This document shows, one piece after another, positions 25,199 through 34,790 of a stretch of DNA of 64,000 bases (positions are counted from its first letter, which is position 1; every line of letters starts with the position of its first letter). The notes below the pieces were generated by a model, which saw only the letters and a list, made by a program, of their open reading frames with translations, searched no databases and was not told the DNA's origin. A program made the translations under genes and the position numbers. Origin of the DNA: Meiothermus ruber DSM 1279 (GTDB lineage: Bacteria > Deinococcota > Deinococci > Deinococcales > Thermaceae); assembly GCF_000024425.1 (NCBI RefSeq), contig NC_013946.1, positions 1,612,001-1,676,000 of the forward strand. The letters run 5' to 3'.

Positions 25199-25650
25199 CT
25201 GACCTCGAACAGCGACTTATCGCGAATGTTGAAGGTACTGCCCCCAACCGTGAAGTCAAAGGCTGTCCCCTCAATCTCGCCAAATATCCGCACCTGGTAC
25301 TGCCCCGGAACGGCCAGGATCCACTTCGTCTGGTAGCGGCCTGCCCGATCCGCACCAGGCTGGGGTCGGAGCCGGTAAATATCTTTGGCGTCTTCCGACC
25401 ACTTGTAGACGCGGCGCTGACCCGAGGGGCCGATAATCTCTACAGTGATGTTCTTTTCCGCACCAACTACCGGTGAGTTGTCGGCCTTACGGCGGATGAT
25501 TAGGTCAAGACCGTTGATCTCCCCGGCCATCGAGGGCTCGTTAAGCTGGCCCACCGCAAAGACAAAAGGGCCTACCTCCACCCGCTCGTGCGCTAAAGCT
25601 GGAACCATCACAAAAGCCAGAAGTACAGCAAGGCAGGAAAAAGCACGCAT
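25195..25650 (-). CDS. Secreted beta-rich protein of the copper locus
   Basis: A 151-residue exported protein: signal peptide MRAFSCLAVLLAFVMVPALA followed by HERVEVGPFVFAVGQL, with a His at the mature N-terminus as in many copper proteins. The remainder alternates strands (ITVEIIGPSGQRRVYKW, YQTKWILAVPGQYQVRIFG, FDFTVGG) and looks like an Ig-like or YtkA-like fold; family assignment is uncertain. The stop overlaps the ATG of the broken copC gene. An AGAGG sequence lies about 7 nt before the ATG. An upstream TTG in frame is rejected because it precedes the signal peptide. Confidence 0.72.
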   Translation of the reverse strand: MRAFSCLAVLLAFVMVPALAHERVEVGPFVFAVGQLNEPSMAGEINGLDLIIRRKADNSPVVGAEKNITVEIIGPSGQRRVYKWSEDAKDIYRLRPQPGADRAGRYQTKWILAVPGQYQVRIFGEIEGTAFDFTVGGSTFNIRDKSLFEVR

Positions 25651-25716
25651 GTAACAACCTCTCAGCACCCCCTCTTCAAGGGGAGTCTGTAACAAAATTC
25701 CTTGGGGCCGAAAAAC

Positions 25717-26088
25717 CTAAAAAATGCCGTGTATAGCTAGGGGCGGCCCTCGAGCCGCCACGGCTTTCAGAAACTCATCCCGGGCCTGCTGCGCCCCAGA
25801 CCAGAGCCGCGCCACCAAAGAGGCCACAAGAACCCCATTCAGCACCGGGGTTAGGTCGGGCAGCAGCATATGCAAAACGCAAAGCGGGCAATGCTCGAGG
25901 TGGTGATGGGTTTTTTCGGTGCCGTGGTGGGTGGCTTCATGCGGTTGGGTGGCTGTGGGTTCTATGGAGAACATCACCACCCCACGCAGACCAAACAACA
26001 GCGAGGTCAGGCATACCAGGCCCACCAGCCCAAGTGCAGCCAGGGCTCGAGGGGTGCTGGACTTGCTGCCCCGCATCATCAATCGCAT
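25717..26088 (-). CDS. DUF2946-like His-rich membrane-anchored protein
   Basis: A 123-residue protein with one N-terminal membrane helix (about 17-38), a His-rich extracytoplasmic stretch (HEATHHGTEKTHHHLEHCPLC) and a second hydrophobic region. The H-C-P-L-C motif after a His cluster is the hallmark of DUF2946 proteins, which often accompany copper genes. It is first in the putative copper operon, 66 bp upstream of the next gene. TACAAT lies just upstream of the first ATG (4 nt); initiation at an internal ATG-ATG pair (codons 4-5) is also possible. Confidence 0.68.
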   Translation of the reverse strand: MRLMMRGSKSSTPRALAALGLVGLVCLTSLLFGLRGVVMFSIEPTATQPHEATHHGTEKTHHHLEHCPLCVLHMLLPDLTPVLNGVLVASLVARLWSGAQQARDEFLKAVAARGPPLAIHGIF

Positions 26089-26114
26089 CGATATTGTAAC
26101 CGATTTGGCCTTAC

Positions 26115-26813
26115 CTATATCGGGCGGATCAACCCCTCCCGAACCAGCTCTTGCAGCACCTCTGGCTTAGCATCCCGGGTTCGGCCCTCGGCAATGGCCC
26201 GCAGGGCTGCCAGGGCTTCGGGTTCTCCTCGCTTGAGCTGCAGGTGCAGGTCGCTGAAGGGGTTGAGGGCATCCTGTCCGCGCAGGGTGATGTGGTAGCG
26301 GCCAATGGGTGCAATCGGCGCCAGGTGGGCCAGGTAGTAGCGCGAAAGCTCCACATAGCGCTCGGCGTTCTGGGTTGGCTCCACCGGGCCGCGCACCTTG
26401 GCGGGAATGCCGATTGCCAGCATGCCTTCCGGAATTTCCATCCCGGGCGGCACCACCGCCCCGGCGCCCACCATCGCCCCTTTTCCCACCCGGGCTTTGT
26501 TGAGCACCACCGCACCAATCCCAATAAGGGCCCTATCTTCTATCAGCGCCCCGTGCACCACCGCCCGGTGGCCCACCGTTACGTTCTGTCCCAGGATACA
26601 GGGATCGCCCGGATCAGCATGTAGGATGGCACCGTCCTGCACGTTGCTTCCAGCGCCTATCACCACCCGCTCGGTATCGGAGCGCACCACCGCGCCAAAC
26701 CAGACCGAGGCATTCTCGCCTATTTCGGCCTGGCCCACAATTAGCGCGTTGGGGGCAATAAAGGCGCTGGGATGAATTTGGGGTACGTGTTCGCCCAGTC
26801 GGTAGACGGCCAT
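26115..26813 (-). CDS. Gamma-carbonic anhydrase-like hexapeptide-repeat protein
   Basis: A 232-residue left-handed beta-helix protein. Hexapeptide repeats run from about 12 to 160 (AFIAPNALIVGQAEIGENASVWFGAVVRSD onward). The metal-binding His pattern of gamma-class enzymes is present in AILHADPGDP and VGHRAVVHG. Unlike the usual ~175-residue YrdA-type proteins it has a C-terminal extension of about 60 residues. Activity is not assured, as many homologues are inactive. The ATG at 26813 is chosen because AGGAG lies 5 nt upstream; a GTG two codons earlier is possible. Confidence 0.82.
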   Translation of the reverse strand: MAVYRLGEHVPQIHPSAFIAPNALIVGQAEIGENASVWFGAVVRSDTERVVIGAGSNVQDGAILHADPGDPCILGQNVTVGHRAVVHGALIEDRALIGIGAVVLNKARVGKGAMVGAGAVVPPGMEIPEGMLAIGIPAKVRGPVEPTQNAERYVELSRYYLAHLAPIAPIGRYHITLRGQDALNPFSDLHLQLKRGEPEALAALRAIAEGRTRDAKPEVLQELVREGLIRPI

Positions 26814-26825
26814 ACTCACTCCTTT

Positions 26826-28105
<1,280 letters not shown>

Positions 28106-28156
28106 GAGCCCTATCCTACCGTTGTCGCCAGCCCCCTAAATACTCCAGGCCGGTAG

Positions 28157-28636
28157 CTAGAAGATGGCCTGAATGACCAAAATACCCATCAGCAGGTGTA
28201 TTAGAAACTTACCCGCCAACCCTCCCAACAGCCCTACCACCGCCCCCCAGGCCCCCCGCAGGGCCTCCTGGATCGAACGCCCTGCCACCAGCTCCCCCAC
28301 GTAAGCGCCCACAAAGGGCATCAGGAACAAGCCCAGGGGAGGCAGAACAAAAAGACCCAGAAGACCCCCAATAAAAGCGCCCCAGACCCCCTGTCGGCTG
28401 CCTCCATAACGCCGGGCCCCTATGGCCCCAGCAATATTGTCCACCAGCGAAGAAAGCACCGTTAGAAAGCCCAAAACAATCCAGACCGGTATGGTGATTT
28501 CTCTAAACCCCAGCAGCAATTCGTGCAGCAGCGCCACCCCAATAATGACAAACCCAGCCGGAACCACCGGAATAAAGGTCGCCACCAGGGCCACCAACCA
28601 CACCGCCACAAACAGCCAGTCGGCAAAAGCGTTCAC
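28157..28636 (-). CDS. DUF456 family membrane protein
   Basis: A 159-residue small membrane protein with about four hydrophobic segments and the glycine-rich DUF456 pattern IPVVPAGFVIIGVALLHELL and FVLPPLGLFLMPFVGAYVGEL. The frame is open 40 codons further upstream, but those codons are Arg-rich and unlike the family; the GTG at 28636 begins VNAFADWLF and has TACACT (28645-28650) 8 nt upstream, a typical leaderless arrangement. Function unknown. Confidence 0.8.
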   Translation of the reverse strand: MNAFADWLFVAVWLVALVATFIPVVPAGFVIIGVALLHELLLGFREITIPVWIVLGFLTVLSSLVDNIAGAIGARRYGGSRQGVWGAFIGGLLGLFVLPPLGLFLMPFVGAYVGELVAGRSIQEALRGAWGAVVGLLGGLAGKFLIHLLMGILVIQAIF

Positions 28637-28644
28637 GGCTTTAC

Positions 28645-28650
28645 AGTGTA
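28645..28650 (-). promoter_or_regulatory. Leaderless -10 box (TACACT) of the DUF456 gene
   Basis: TACACT on the minus strand, 8 nt before a GTG start. This supports the shorter protein. Confidence 0.5.
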
Positions 28651-28809
28651 GCAAGGGGCTATGAGAAGCCAACCGCTCGAGGCTGGGTTTGAGCCCCCGC
28701 CATCTCCTCGAGCAGCTCGCCAGACGGCGCCCCCTGGCCCATTTCGGTAGCCACACCGAGCAAAACCTTTTTCAATCCTGTTTATTTCATTACACTCTTG
28801 AGTATAGAT

Positions 28810-29469
28810 ATGGCCGCTCGACTTCGACGCTACTTCATTACCGGTCTGCTTTCTACCTTGCCCATCGCGGTCACGCTGTATTTCCTGTGGTGGGTGTACA
28901 ACTGGTCAAACAGCCTTATCGAGAGCATTCTGCGAATCATCGGTGCCGAGCCTGCCCGCTGGCTATCACCGTTTCTGCCCATTCTGGGCATTCTCGCCAC
29001 GCTGGGCCTGGTGATCCTGGTGGGCGCACTGGCCGGGAACTATGTGGGGCGGCTCGTTCTGGGGGCCATTGACCGCAGCATCAAAACCATTCCCCTGGTG
29101 CGCGAAGTCTACAACGCCGTGCAGCAGATCGCCCACACCCTGCTGGGCCAGCCCGAGGTGCAATTCCAGCGTGCAGCGCTCATCGAATACCCCCGCAAGG
29201 GCCTGTATACCTTGTGTTTTATCGCCAGCCCCCAGGTCGGCAAACGCCTGTCGCCCTTACCCGAAGGATACACGGTGGTGCTCGTACCTACCAGCCCGGT
29301 GCCTGCATCCGGAATGGCCATCATCGTGCCCACCGCGGACGTAATTCCCCTGGACATTAGCATTGAAGACGCCCTCAAGTACGTGGTATCGGCAGGCTTC
29401 ATCCTGCCCAATCAACGGGCCAAACAACTCCTCGAGACCGGCTCGCTCCCCCCCGAACCCAGCGCCTAG
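28810..29469 (+). CDS. DUF502 family membrane protein
   Basis: A 219-residue protein with two N-terminal membrane helices (about 8-28 and 50-75) and a cytoplasmic or periplasmic C-terminal domain. DUF502 signatures are FITGLLSTLPIAVTLYFLWW, IPLVREVYNAVQQI and VLVPTSPVPASGMAIIVP. The family is widespread and uncharacterised. A TTG start four codons earlier is possible; a TACACT box lies about 13 nt before the ATG at 28810. It ends 4 nt inside the stop region of the convergent small gene. Confidence 0.85.
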   Translation: MAARLRRYFITGLLSTLPIAVTLYFLWWVYNWSNSLIESILRIIGAEPARWLSPFLPILGILATLGLVILVGALAGNYVGRLVLGAIDRSIKTIPLVREVYNAVQQIAHTLLGQPEVQFQRAALIEYPRKGLYTLCFIASPQVGKRLSPLPEGYTVVLVPTSPVPASGMAIIVPTADVIPLDISIEDALKYVVSAGFILPNQRAKQLLETGSLPPEPSA

Positions 29470-29672
29470 CGCAAACCCTTTGTGGGGTCGGTGGCCGTTT
29501 CGATCTGTTCCTGGGCCTGCTCGAGGTAGTTTTTAAGAGCCTCCAGGTTAGGGAAGTATCGCGTCGGCCCCCCCTGGGAAGGGCGCACGGAAGCCTTAAC
29601 CACGCCATCGGGGCCCTGCCACATACGAATGATTAGGGCAATCGCTCTGGAGCGCATGAGATCACCCTTCAT
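29466..29672 (-). CDS. Small hypothetical protein (68 aa)
   Basis: A short protein with a patterned sequence (MKGDLMRSRAIALIIRMW, then a Gly/Pro turn, then LEALKNYLEQAQEQIETATD), i.e. a strand-turn-helix arrangement. I do not recognise it. Support for reality: a TACCCT -10 box (29679-29684) exactly 6 nt before the ATG, and no better frame. Its end overlaps the DUF502 gene end by 4 nt on the opposite strand. Confidence 0.6.
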   Translation of the reverse strand: MKGDLMRSRAIALIIRMWQGPDGVVKASVRPSQGGPTRYFPNLEALKNYLEQAQEQIETATDPTKGLR

Positions 29673-29678
29673 AAGGCT

Positions 29679-29684
29679 AGGGTA
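29679..29684 (-). promoter_or_regulatory. Leaderless -10 box (TACCCT) of the 68-aa gene
   Basis: TACCCT on the minus strand with a 6-nt spacer to the ATG. Confidence 0.45.
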
Positions 29685-29748
29685 GGGCCTCGAGCGTTAT
29701 ACCGGCGTTATGCGGCCCCCTCGGGCATCTGTCCCGCCTGAAGCAGGC

Positions 29749-29754
29749 TAGTAT
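29749..29754 (+). promoter_or_regulatory. Leaderless -10 box (TAGTAT) of the CoA-transferase gene
   Basis: TAGTAT, then GGGGCC (6 nt), then ATG. Confidence 0.6.
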
Positions 29755-29760
29755 GGGGCC

Positions 29761-31128
29761 ATGGAAGGGATTTCACGTACCGGAAAAGCCCTGGGGCGCA
29801 GCGAAGTAGAAAAGGTGTACCAAAGCAAGCTGGTCAGCCTGGATGCCGCGGCTGGCATGATTAAGAGCCACTCAAGGGTCTTTGTCTCGGGCAATGCGGC
29901 GACCCCCACCCCCCTGCTGGAGGCCCTGGCCCAGCGCAAAGACGAGCTGGAGCAGGTTGAGCTGGTGCATGTCTTGCAGCTTGGCCCCGACCCCTTCCTG
30001 GCCCCCGAGATGGAGGGGCATTTCCGCCGACGCTCGCTGTTTGTAGGCCCCGCCGATCGCGAGGCAGTCAACTCCGGCCGGGCCGATTACGTGCCCATCT
30101 CGCTGCATCAAGTACCCTGGCTGTTCAAGCGGGGTGTGCTGCCCCTGGATTACGCCCTGGTACAGGTTTCCCCCCCGGACGAATTCGGTTTTGTGAGCCT
30201 GGGTGTGGAGGTAATCGCCGCCAAGGCCGCGGTAGAACAGGCCCGGCGGGTTATTGCCCTGGTCAACCCGCGAATGCCCCGCACGCTGGGCGACACCTTT
30301 GTGCACGTGTCGAAGTTCGCCGCCTTTGTGGAAGTGGATTTTCCGCTTCCGGTACTACCGCGCGACACGTTTGGTGAAGTCGAGGCCAGGATTGGCAAGT
30401 ACGTGGCCGATCTAATTGACGACGGCTGTACCCTGCAGATGGGCATTGGGGCCATACCGGACGCCGTGCTGGCTAACCTTACCGGCCGCCAGGATCTGGG
30501 CATCCACACCGAGATGATCTCCGATGGCGTGATGGAGGCCTTAGAAAAGGGCCTCGTCACCGGGCAGCGCAAAACCTTGCTCCCCGGCAAAGTGGTGGGC
30601 ACCTTTGTGCTGGGTTCCGAGCGGCTGTACCGCTTCGTGCACAACAACCCCCTTTTCGAGATGCGGCCCGCCGACTGGGTCAACAACCCCATCAACATAG
30701 CCCGCAACGACCATATGATCGCCATCAACTCGGCCCTCGAGGTCGACCTCACCGGCCAGGTTTGCGCCGACTCCATCGGCACCCGGATTTACTCCGGCTT
30801 TGGTGGCCAGCTCGACTTTATCCGTGGGGCCGCGGCCAGCAACGGCGGCAAACCCATCATTGCCCTCCCCAGCAGCGGCAAGGATGGAAGCTTTAGTCGG
30901 ATTGTTTCTCTACTCAAAACCGGCGCCGGCGTTGTAACCACCCGGGCCGATGTGCACTATGTGGTCACCGAGTACGGCGTGGCCGAGCTGTTCGGCAAAA
31001 GCCTGCGCGAGCGGGCCCAGGCTCTTATCAGCATTGCACACCCCAACTTCCGTGAGGAGCTAAGCCGGGCCGCGTTTGAACGAGGCTTGCTGCCCAAAAG
31101 CTACCCCGGTTTTTCTGCTCCACAGTAA
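29761..31128 (+). CDS. Acetyl-CoA hydrolase/transferase family protein
   Basis: A 455-residue family I CoA-transferase/hydrolase (Cat1, 4-hydroxybutyrate CoA-transferase type). Visible features are the N-terminal VFVSGNAATPTPLLEAL, the CoA-binding LQMGIGAIPDAVL segment, HTEMISDGVMEAL, GFGGQLDFIRGAAAS and a VTEYGVAEL Glu motif. It moves CoA between carboxylic acids or hydrolyses acyl-CoA in the cytoplasm; the substrate is unknown. The leaderless promoter supports the ATG at 29761. Confidence 0.85.
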   Translation: MEGISRTGKALGRSEVEKVYQSKLVSLDAAAGMIKSHSRVFVSGNAATPTPLLEALAQRKDELEQVELVHVLQLGPDPFLAPEMEGHFRRRSLFVGPADREAVNSGRADYVPISLHQVPWLFKRGVLPLDYALVQVSPPDEFGFVSLGVEVIAAKAAVEQARRVIALVNPRMPRTLGDTFVHVSKFAAFVEVDFPLPVLPRDTFGEVEARIGKYVADLIDDGCTLQMGIGAIPDAVLANLTGRQDLGIHTEMISDGVMEALEKGLVTGQRKTLLPGKVVGTFVLGSERLYRFVHNNPLFEMRPADWVNNPINIARNDHMIAINSALEVDLTGQVCADSIGTRIYSGFGGQLDFIRGAAASNGGKPIIALPSSGKDGSFSRIVSLLKTGAGVVTTRADVHYVVTEYGVAELFGKSLRERAQALISIAHPNFREELSRAAFERGLLPKSYPGFSAPQ

Positions 31129-31142
31129 CCAAAAAACGCGGC

Positions 31143-31451
31143 TCAATTAGGGTTTTTTGCGCTCGAGGGCTGCTCAAAACCCAGGGCCCTGTACATCAGG
31201 TCGAGGCTCTGGGCCAGGTCGGTGGTGGCCTTCTCGATCAGCTCGATGTACTGGGGAATGAGGGGATCGTTGTGGCTGGCGTCATCGCAGAAAATTTTCC
31301 AAAACCTGCGCACGCTGGCCAGGCCCTCACTCAGCCTGGGTTCCTTGCTCAACCACAGCTTGAAGGCCGGGTGGGACTCAACCCTGCACAGACGAAAGCT
31401 TTCCGTTTCAATCTGTAGCAAAAGTTTTTGAATCCGGACTTCGATGGACAT
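31143..31451 (-). CDS. Hypothetical alpha-helical protein (102 aa)
   Basis: A 102-residue cytoplasmic protein with amphipathic helices (IEVRIQKLLLQIETESFRL and LIPQYIELIEKATTDLAQSL). No family recognised. A TATCTT box (31457-31462) lies 5 nt before the ATG, supporting a leaderless start. Convergent with the CoA-transferase gene 14 bp away and divergent from topA. The 222 bp to topA hold promoters and no further gene that I can support. Confidence 0.6.
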   Translation of the reverse strand: MSIEVRIQKLLLQIETESFRLCRVESHPAFKLWLSKEPRLSEGLASVRRFWKIFCDDASHNDPLIPQYIELIEKATTDLAQSLDLMYRALGFEQPSSAKNPN

Positions 31452-31634
31452 AGCTTAAGATAGCCGAAATTTTGGCTACAGAACGCGTAAACAGGTGCGT
31501 TATTAGCCGTAGCCTGCCCCGGTCTGAGGCTTTCCTCATTTTCTCCGGCGCATTAGTTCGGTCGGCCAGTCTAAAAGCCTGATCAGGACGGGTTTATTGC
31601 GCATCAGACCTAAAGTCTTGTGTCAGGTATGCCC

Positions 31635-31666
31635 TTGACAAACCGGCCGCGCCTCGTCCATATACT
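31635..31666 (+). promoter_or_regulatory. topA promoter
   Basis: A perfect TTGACA (31635-31640) and TATACT (31661-31666) are separated by 20 nt, longer than the usual 16-18, so the -35 may be fortuitous. The -10 lies 7 nt before the ATG at 31674, giving a leaderless mRNA. Confidence 0.55.
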
Positions 31667-31673
31667 GAACCGT

Positions 31674-34184
31674 ATGCCGGATTCAACCTTAATTGTTGTG
31701 GAATCACCCGCCAAAGCCAAAAGCATTCAAAAAATGCTGGGCGCTGGCTATGAGGTGCGGGCCAGCAAAGGTCACATAGCCGATCTGCCCGAGCACGAAC
31801 TGGGGGTGGATACCCAGGCCGATTTTGCACCGCAGTACACTGTCAAAAAAGACAAACAACCCATTGTGGAAGAGCTCAAGCGGGCGGCTCGAGGCAAACG
31901 GGTGCTCATCGCCACCGACCCCGACCGCGAGGGTGAGGCCATCGGTTGGCACGTGGCCCGGCTGCTGGGCCTCAACCCGCAAACCCCTCTACGGGTGGAG
32001 TTCCATGAGATTACCCCCAAGGTGGTGCGGGCCGCCGTGCAGAAGCCACGCCCAATAGACCAAAGCCTGGTCGATGCCCAGCAGGCCCGGAGGGTGCTGG
32101 ATCGGCTGGTGGGCTACCAGCTCTCGCCGGTGCTGAGCATGGAGTTTCGGCGCCGGGCCCTATCGGCGGGCCGGGTGCAATCGGTCGCATTGCGGCTGCT
32201 GGTTGAGCGGGAGCAGGAAATCGAGGCCTTTGTTCCTCAGGAACACTGGAGCCTCGAGGGTCGGTTCGAGTCGGAGGGCCAGCAGTTTAAAGCCATGCTG
32301 TACAGCCTGGGCTCGGAGCGGGTGCAGTCCGGCGATAAATTCCTGATCACCAGTGAAAAACAGGCCCAGGAGATCGCCCGGCTCGCAAAAGATGTCTCAG
32401 GTTACCGCATCGGCAGCATCGAGCGCCGTGAGCGGCGCCGCAATGCCCCTCCCCCTTTCATCACCTCGACCCTCCAGCAAGCGGCCAGCAGCAGGCTGGG
32501 CTGGACAGCCAGCCGCACCATGCGCGTGGCCCAGAAGCTTTACGAGGGGATTGATCTGCCCGAGGGCACCGTGGGCCTCATCACCTATATGCGCACCGAC
32601 TCAACTCGAGTCTCGCAGGAGGCCCTGGCCGAGGTGCGGGCCTTTATCCCGCGCCACTTTGGGCCGGCCTACCTGCCCGAGAAGCCCAATTTTTTTGCGG
32701 GCAAAAAAGCCGCCAACGCCCAGGACGCGCACGAGGCCATCCGTCCTACCTCGACCGAACGAACCCCAGACGCGCTGCGCAAGCACCTCAGCGACGAGGA
32801 GTACAGGTTATACCAGCTTATCTGGCAGCGCTTTGTGGCCTCACAGATGACCCCAGCGGTTTTTGATCAGACCACCGTGACGGTGGTTGGGGCCAGTGGA
32901 ACCCCCAGCGGCGACCTGATCTTCCGGGCGGTGGGTTCGGTGCTGAAGTTCGACGGTTACCTGCGGGTGTATGGGCGGGAAGAAGGCGACGAAGCCGAAA
33001 ACCGGCTACCGCCCCTACAGGAAAACGCCAGCGCCCGCCTGCTGGAGGTTACGCCTGAGCAGCATTTCACCGAGCCGCCCCCACGGTACACCGATGCCAG
33101 CCTGGTCAAAACCCTCGAGGAGATGGGCATCGGGCGGCCTTCGACCTACGCCCCCACCATCGACACCCTCGAGCGCCGGGGTTACCTCGAGCGCAGCGGC
33201 AAGTCGCTAAAGCCCACCCCGCTGGGCCGCGAGGTTACCGGCTACCTGATTAAGAGCTTCCCCGACGTGGTGGCCTACGATTTTACCGCCCAGCTCGAGT
33301 CCCGCCTCGACGAGATCGAGGAGGGCAAAGCCGCCTGGCCCAAGGTGGTGCGTGAGTTTTACGAACCTTTCCTCAAGGACTTTGCCAAGGTGCCGCAAAA
33401 ACTCTGCCCTAAATGCGGGCGGCCCCTGGAGCTCAAGGTCTCGAGGTTCGGGCAGTTTTTGGGCTGCACCGGCTACCCCGAGTGCAAACACACCGAACGC
33501 CTCGAGCTCAAAAAAGAACCCGAGCCCATCGGGGAAGCCTGCCCAGCCTGTGGGGAGGGTCAACTGGTGCGCCGGCACGGGCGCTACGGCAGTTTTATTA
33601 GCTGTAGCCGCTACCCCGAGTGCAAGTACACCCGCGACGAGGCCCCTTCCACCGGGATCGAGTGCCCCAAATGCCACGCGGGCGAGGTCGTGCAAAAAAC
33701 CAGCAAGCGGGGCAAGCCTTACTACCGCTGCAACAACCCGGCCTGCGACTTTTTATCCTTCGACCCGTTGCTGCCGGACAAGTGCCCCCTTTGCGGTTGG
33801 AACGAGGTGGCCAAGGGTCGCAGCGGCAAGCGGGCCTGTACCAATCCAGGCTGTGAACGCTACGGCGGGCCCAAGCTCGAGGCTCTGAACCAGCGGCGCA
33901 CAAAAAGCAGCAGTAAAACCTCCGGTACAGCCAAAAACAAGGTCAAGGACAGGGCCAAAGCCAGCGCCACCTGGGCCGACCTCGAGCCCTTCATCACCAA
34001 AGCCGGCCTCACCCCCGAGCAAGCCGAGGTGGCCCGCCGCACCCAGGGCCAGCAAAAGCAGGTAGCTGCCGTGGCCAAAGCCCTCAATCAGCCCGAAGAG
34101 GCCGTGTTGAAACTCTTCCGCCAGGCCATGTTCAAGCTGCGCATGGAGTACGGCAAGGCCCGCAAAGAAGCGGTAAGCGCCTAG
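31674..34184 (+). CDS. topA: DNA topoisomerase I
   Basis: An 836-residue type IA topoisomerase that relaxes negative supercoils. The Toprim domain is at about 1-115 with the acidic TDPDREGE triad at about 81-88, the catalytic Tyr is about 305 in GLITYMRTDSTR, and four C-terminal C4 zinc-ribbon repeats begin CPKCGRPLELK, CPACGEGQL, CPKCHAGE and CPLCGW. A basic linker and a ~70-residue helical tail (TWADLEPFITKAGL...) follow. The start at 31674 is chosen over an in-frame codon at 31620 because of the promoter and the conserved STLIVVESPAKA N-terminus. Confidence 0.95.
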   Translation: MPDSTLIVVESPAKAKSIQKMLGAGYEVRASKGHIADLPEHELGVDTQADFAPQYTVKKDKQPIVEELKRAARGKRVLIATDPDREGEAIGWHVARLLGLNPQTPLRVEFHEITPKVVRAAVQKPRPIDQSLVDAQQARRVLDRLVGYQLSPVLSMEFRRRALSAGRVQSVALRLLVEREQEIEAFVPQEHWSLEGRFESEGQQFKAMLYSLGSERVQSGDKFLITSEKQAQEIARLAKDVSGYRIGSIERRERRRNAPPPFITSTLQQAASSRLGWTASRTMRVAQKLYEGIDLPEGTVGLITYMRTDSTRVSQEALAEVRAFIPRHFGPAYLPEKPNFFAGKKAANAQDAHEAIRPTSTERTPDALRKHLSDEEYRLYQLIWQRFVASQMTPAVFDQTTVTVVGASGTPSGDLIFRAVGSVLKFDGYLRVYGREEGDEAENRLPPLQENASARLLEVTPEQHFTEPPPRYTDASLVKTLEEMGIGRPSTYAPTIDTLERRGYLERSGKSLKPTPLGREVTGYLIKSFPDVVAYDFTAQLESRLDEIEEGKAAWPKVVREFYEPFLKDFAKVPQKLCPKCGRPLELKVSRFGQFLGCTGYPECKHTERLELKKEPEPIGEACPACGEGQLVRRHGRYGSFISCSRYPECKYTRDEAPSTGIECPKCHAGEVVQKTSKRGKPYYRCNNPACDFLSFDPLLPDKCPLCGWNEVAKGRSGKRACTNPGCERYGGPKLEALNQRRTKSSSKTSGTAKNKVKDRAKASATWADLEPFITKAGLTPEQAEVARRTQGQQKQVAAVAKALNQPEEAVLKLFRQAMFKLRMEYGKARKEAVSA

Positions 34185-34199
34185 GCAGGGTGTGGTTGT

Positions 34200-34460
34200 A
34201 TGAAGCTTCACCTAGTGCGGCTGGCTAAGCGCCAGGGACAGGCGCGCTTTCCGGGCCTCGAGGGTTTTTGCACGCTCCTGATGGAAAAGCCCCAAGAAAT
34301 AGAGGGGCCGCGCCTGTACGTGCTGCTCGAGGGCGAGCTGGTGATAGACCTCCCCGACCACAGCTACCTGCACCTGCGCAAAGGCGAAGGGGCGCACCTA
34401 CAGGGCCCCCATAAAATAACCCCCATCGATCCCAGCGTGGTGGCTGTGTGGAACCCCTGA
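34200..34460 (+). CDS. Small cupin-like protein
   Basis: An 86-residue single-domain beta-rich protein. The pattern LYVLLEGELVIDLPDHSYLHLRKGEGAHL resembles the second half of a cupin barrel, with a His in HSYLHL and another in GPHKITP; the canonical four metal ligands are not all recognisable. It begins 15 bp after the topA stop and is likely co-transcribed. Function unknown. It is followed by the first MNT-HEPN module. Confidence 0.65.
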   Translation: MKLHLVRLAKRQGQARFPGLEGFCTLLMEKPQEIEGPRLYVLLEGELVIDLPDHSYLHLRKGEGAHLQGPHKITPIDPSVVAVWNP

Positions 34461-34466
34461 GGGTGC

Positions 34467-34472
34467 TAGCAT
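34467..34472 (+). promoter_or_regulatory. Leaderless -10 box (TAGCAT) of the first MNT gene
   Basis: GTGCTAGCAT followed by 6 nt and ATG; the same ten bases precede the second MNT gene, so the promoter was duplicated with the module. Confidence 0.55.
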
Positions 34473-34478
34473 AAAAGC

Positions 34479-34790
34479 ATGAACCACCCCGAGCTACAGC
34501 CGGTATTAGAGCGCATTCTGGAGGTGGTGCCGGCCCAGCAGATTATTCTCTTTGGCTCGAGGGCCAAAGGCCAGGCCCGCCCAGACAGCGATTACGATTT
34601 GCTGGTGGTGGTGCCGCCCGAACTGCCCAAACGCCCTACCGCCCAGTCCATCCACCGGGCTTTGCTGGGGCTGCTGGTGCCTGTTGATCTGGTGGTGGCG
34701 CATCCAGCCGACCTGGAGCGCTACCGCACCGCCTGGATGACCATTTATCCGGAAGCGCTGCAGGGCGGACAAGTGCTGTATGCGGCCTGA
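34479..34790 (+). CDS. MNT-type minimal nucleotidyltransferase, module 1
   Basis: A 103-residue protein with the nucleotidyltransferase core FGSRAKGQARPDSDYDLLV: the GSxxxG helix start and the D-x-D metal pair, plus a third Asp in VDLVVAHP. Such minimal transferases pair with HEPN proteins; in the MntA-HepT system the transferase neutralises the toxin by adding AMP. Here the HEPN gene overlaps by 11 nt. The 5' half is nearly identical in DNA to the second module's MNT gene, indicating a recent duplication. Confidence 0.85.
   Translation: MNHPELQPVLERILEVVPAQQIILFGSRAKGQARPDSDYDLLVVVPPELPKRPTAQSIHRALLGLLVPVDLVVAHPADLERYRTAWMTIYPEALQGGQVLYAA

Noticed and set aside
31129-31165. AT-rich inverted pattern (CAAAAAAC with GTTTTTTG) between the CoA-transferase and the 102-aa gene
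   Set aside because: The stem is A/T-only and the loop long; too weak to call a terminator.
31452-31673. Possible tRNA or small RNA upstream of topA
   Set aside because: Short dyads such as AGCC...GGCT are present but no cloverleaf, anticodon stem or CCA-type end can be drawn; treated as promoter region.
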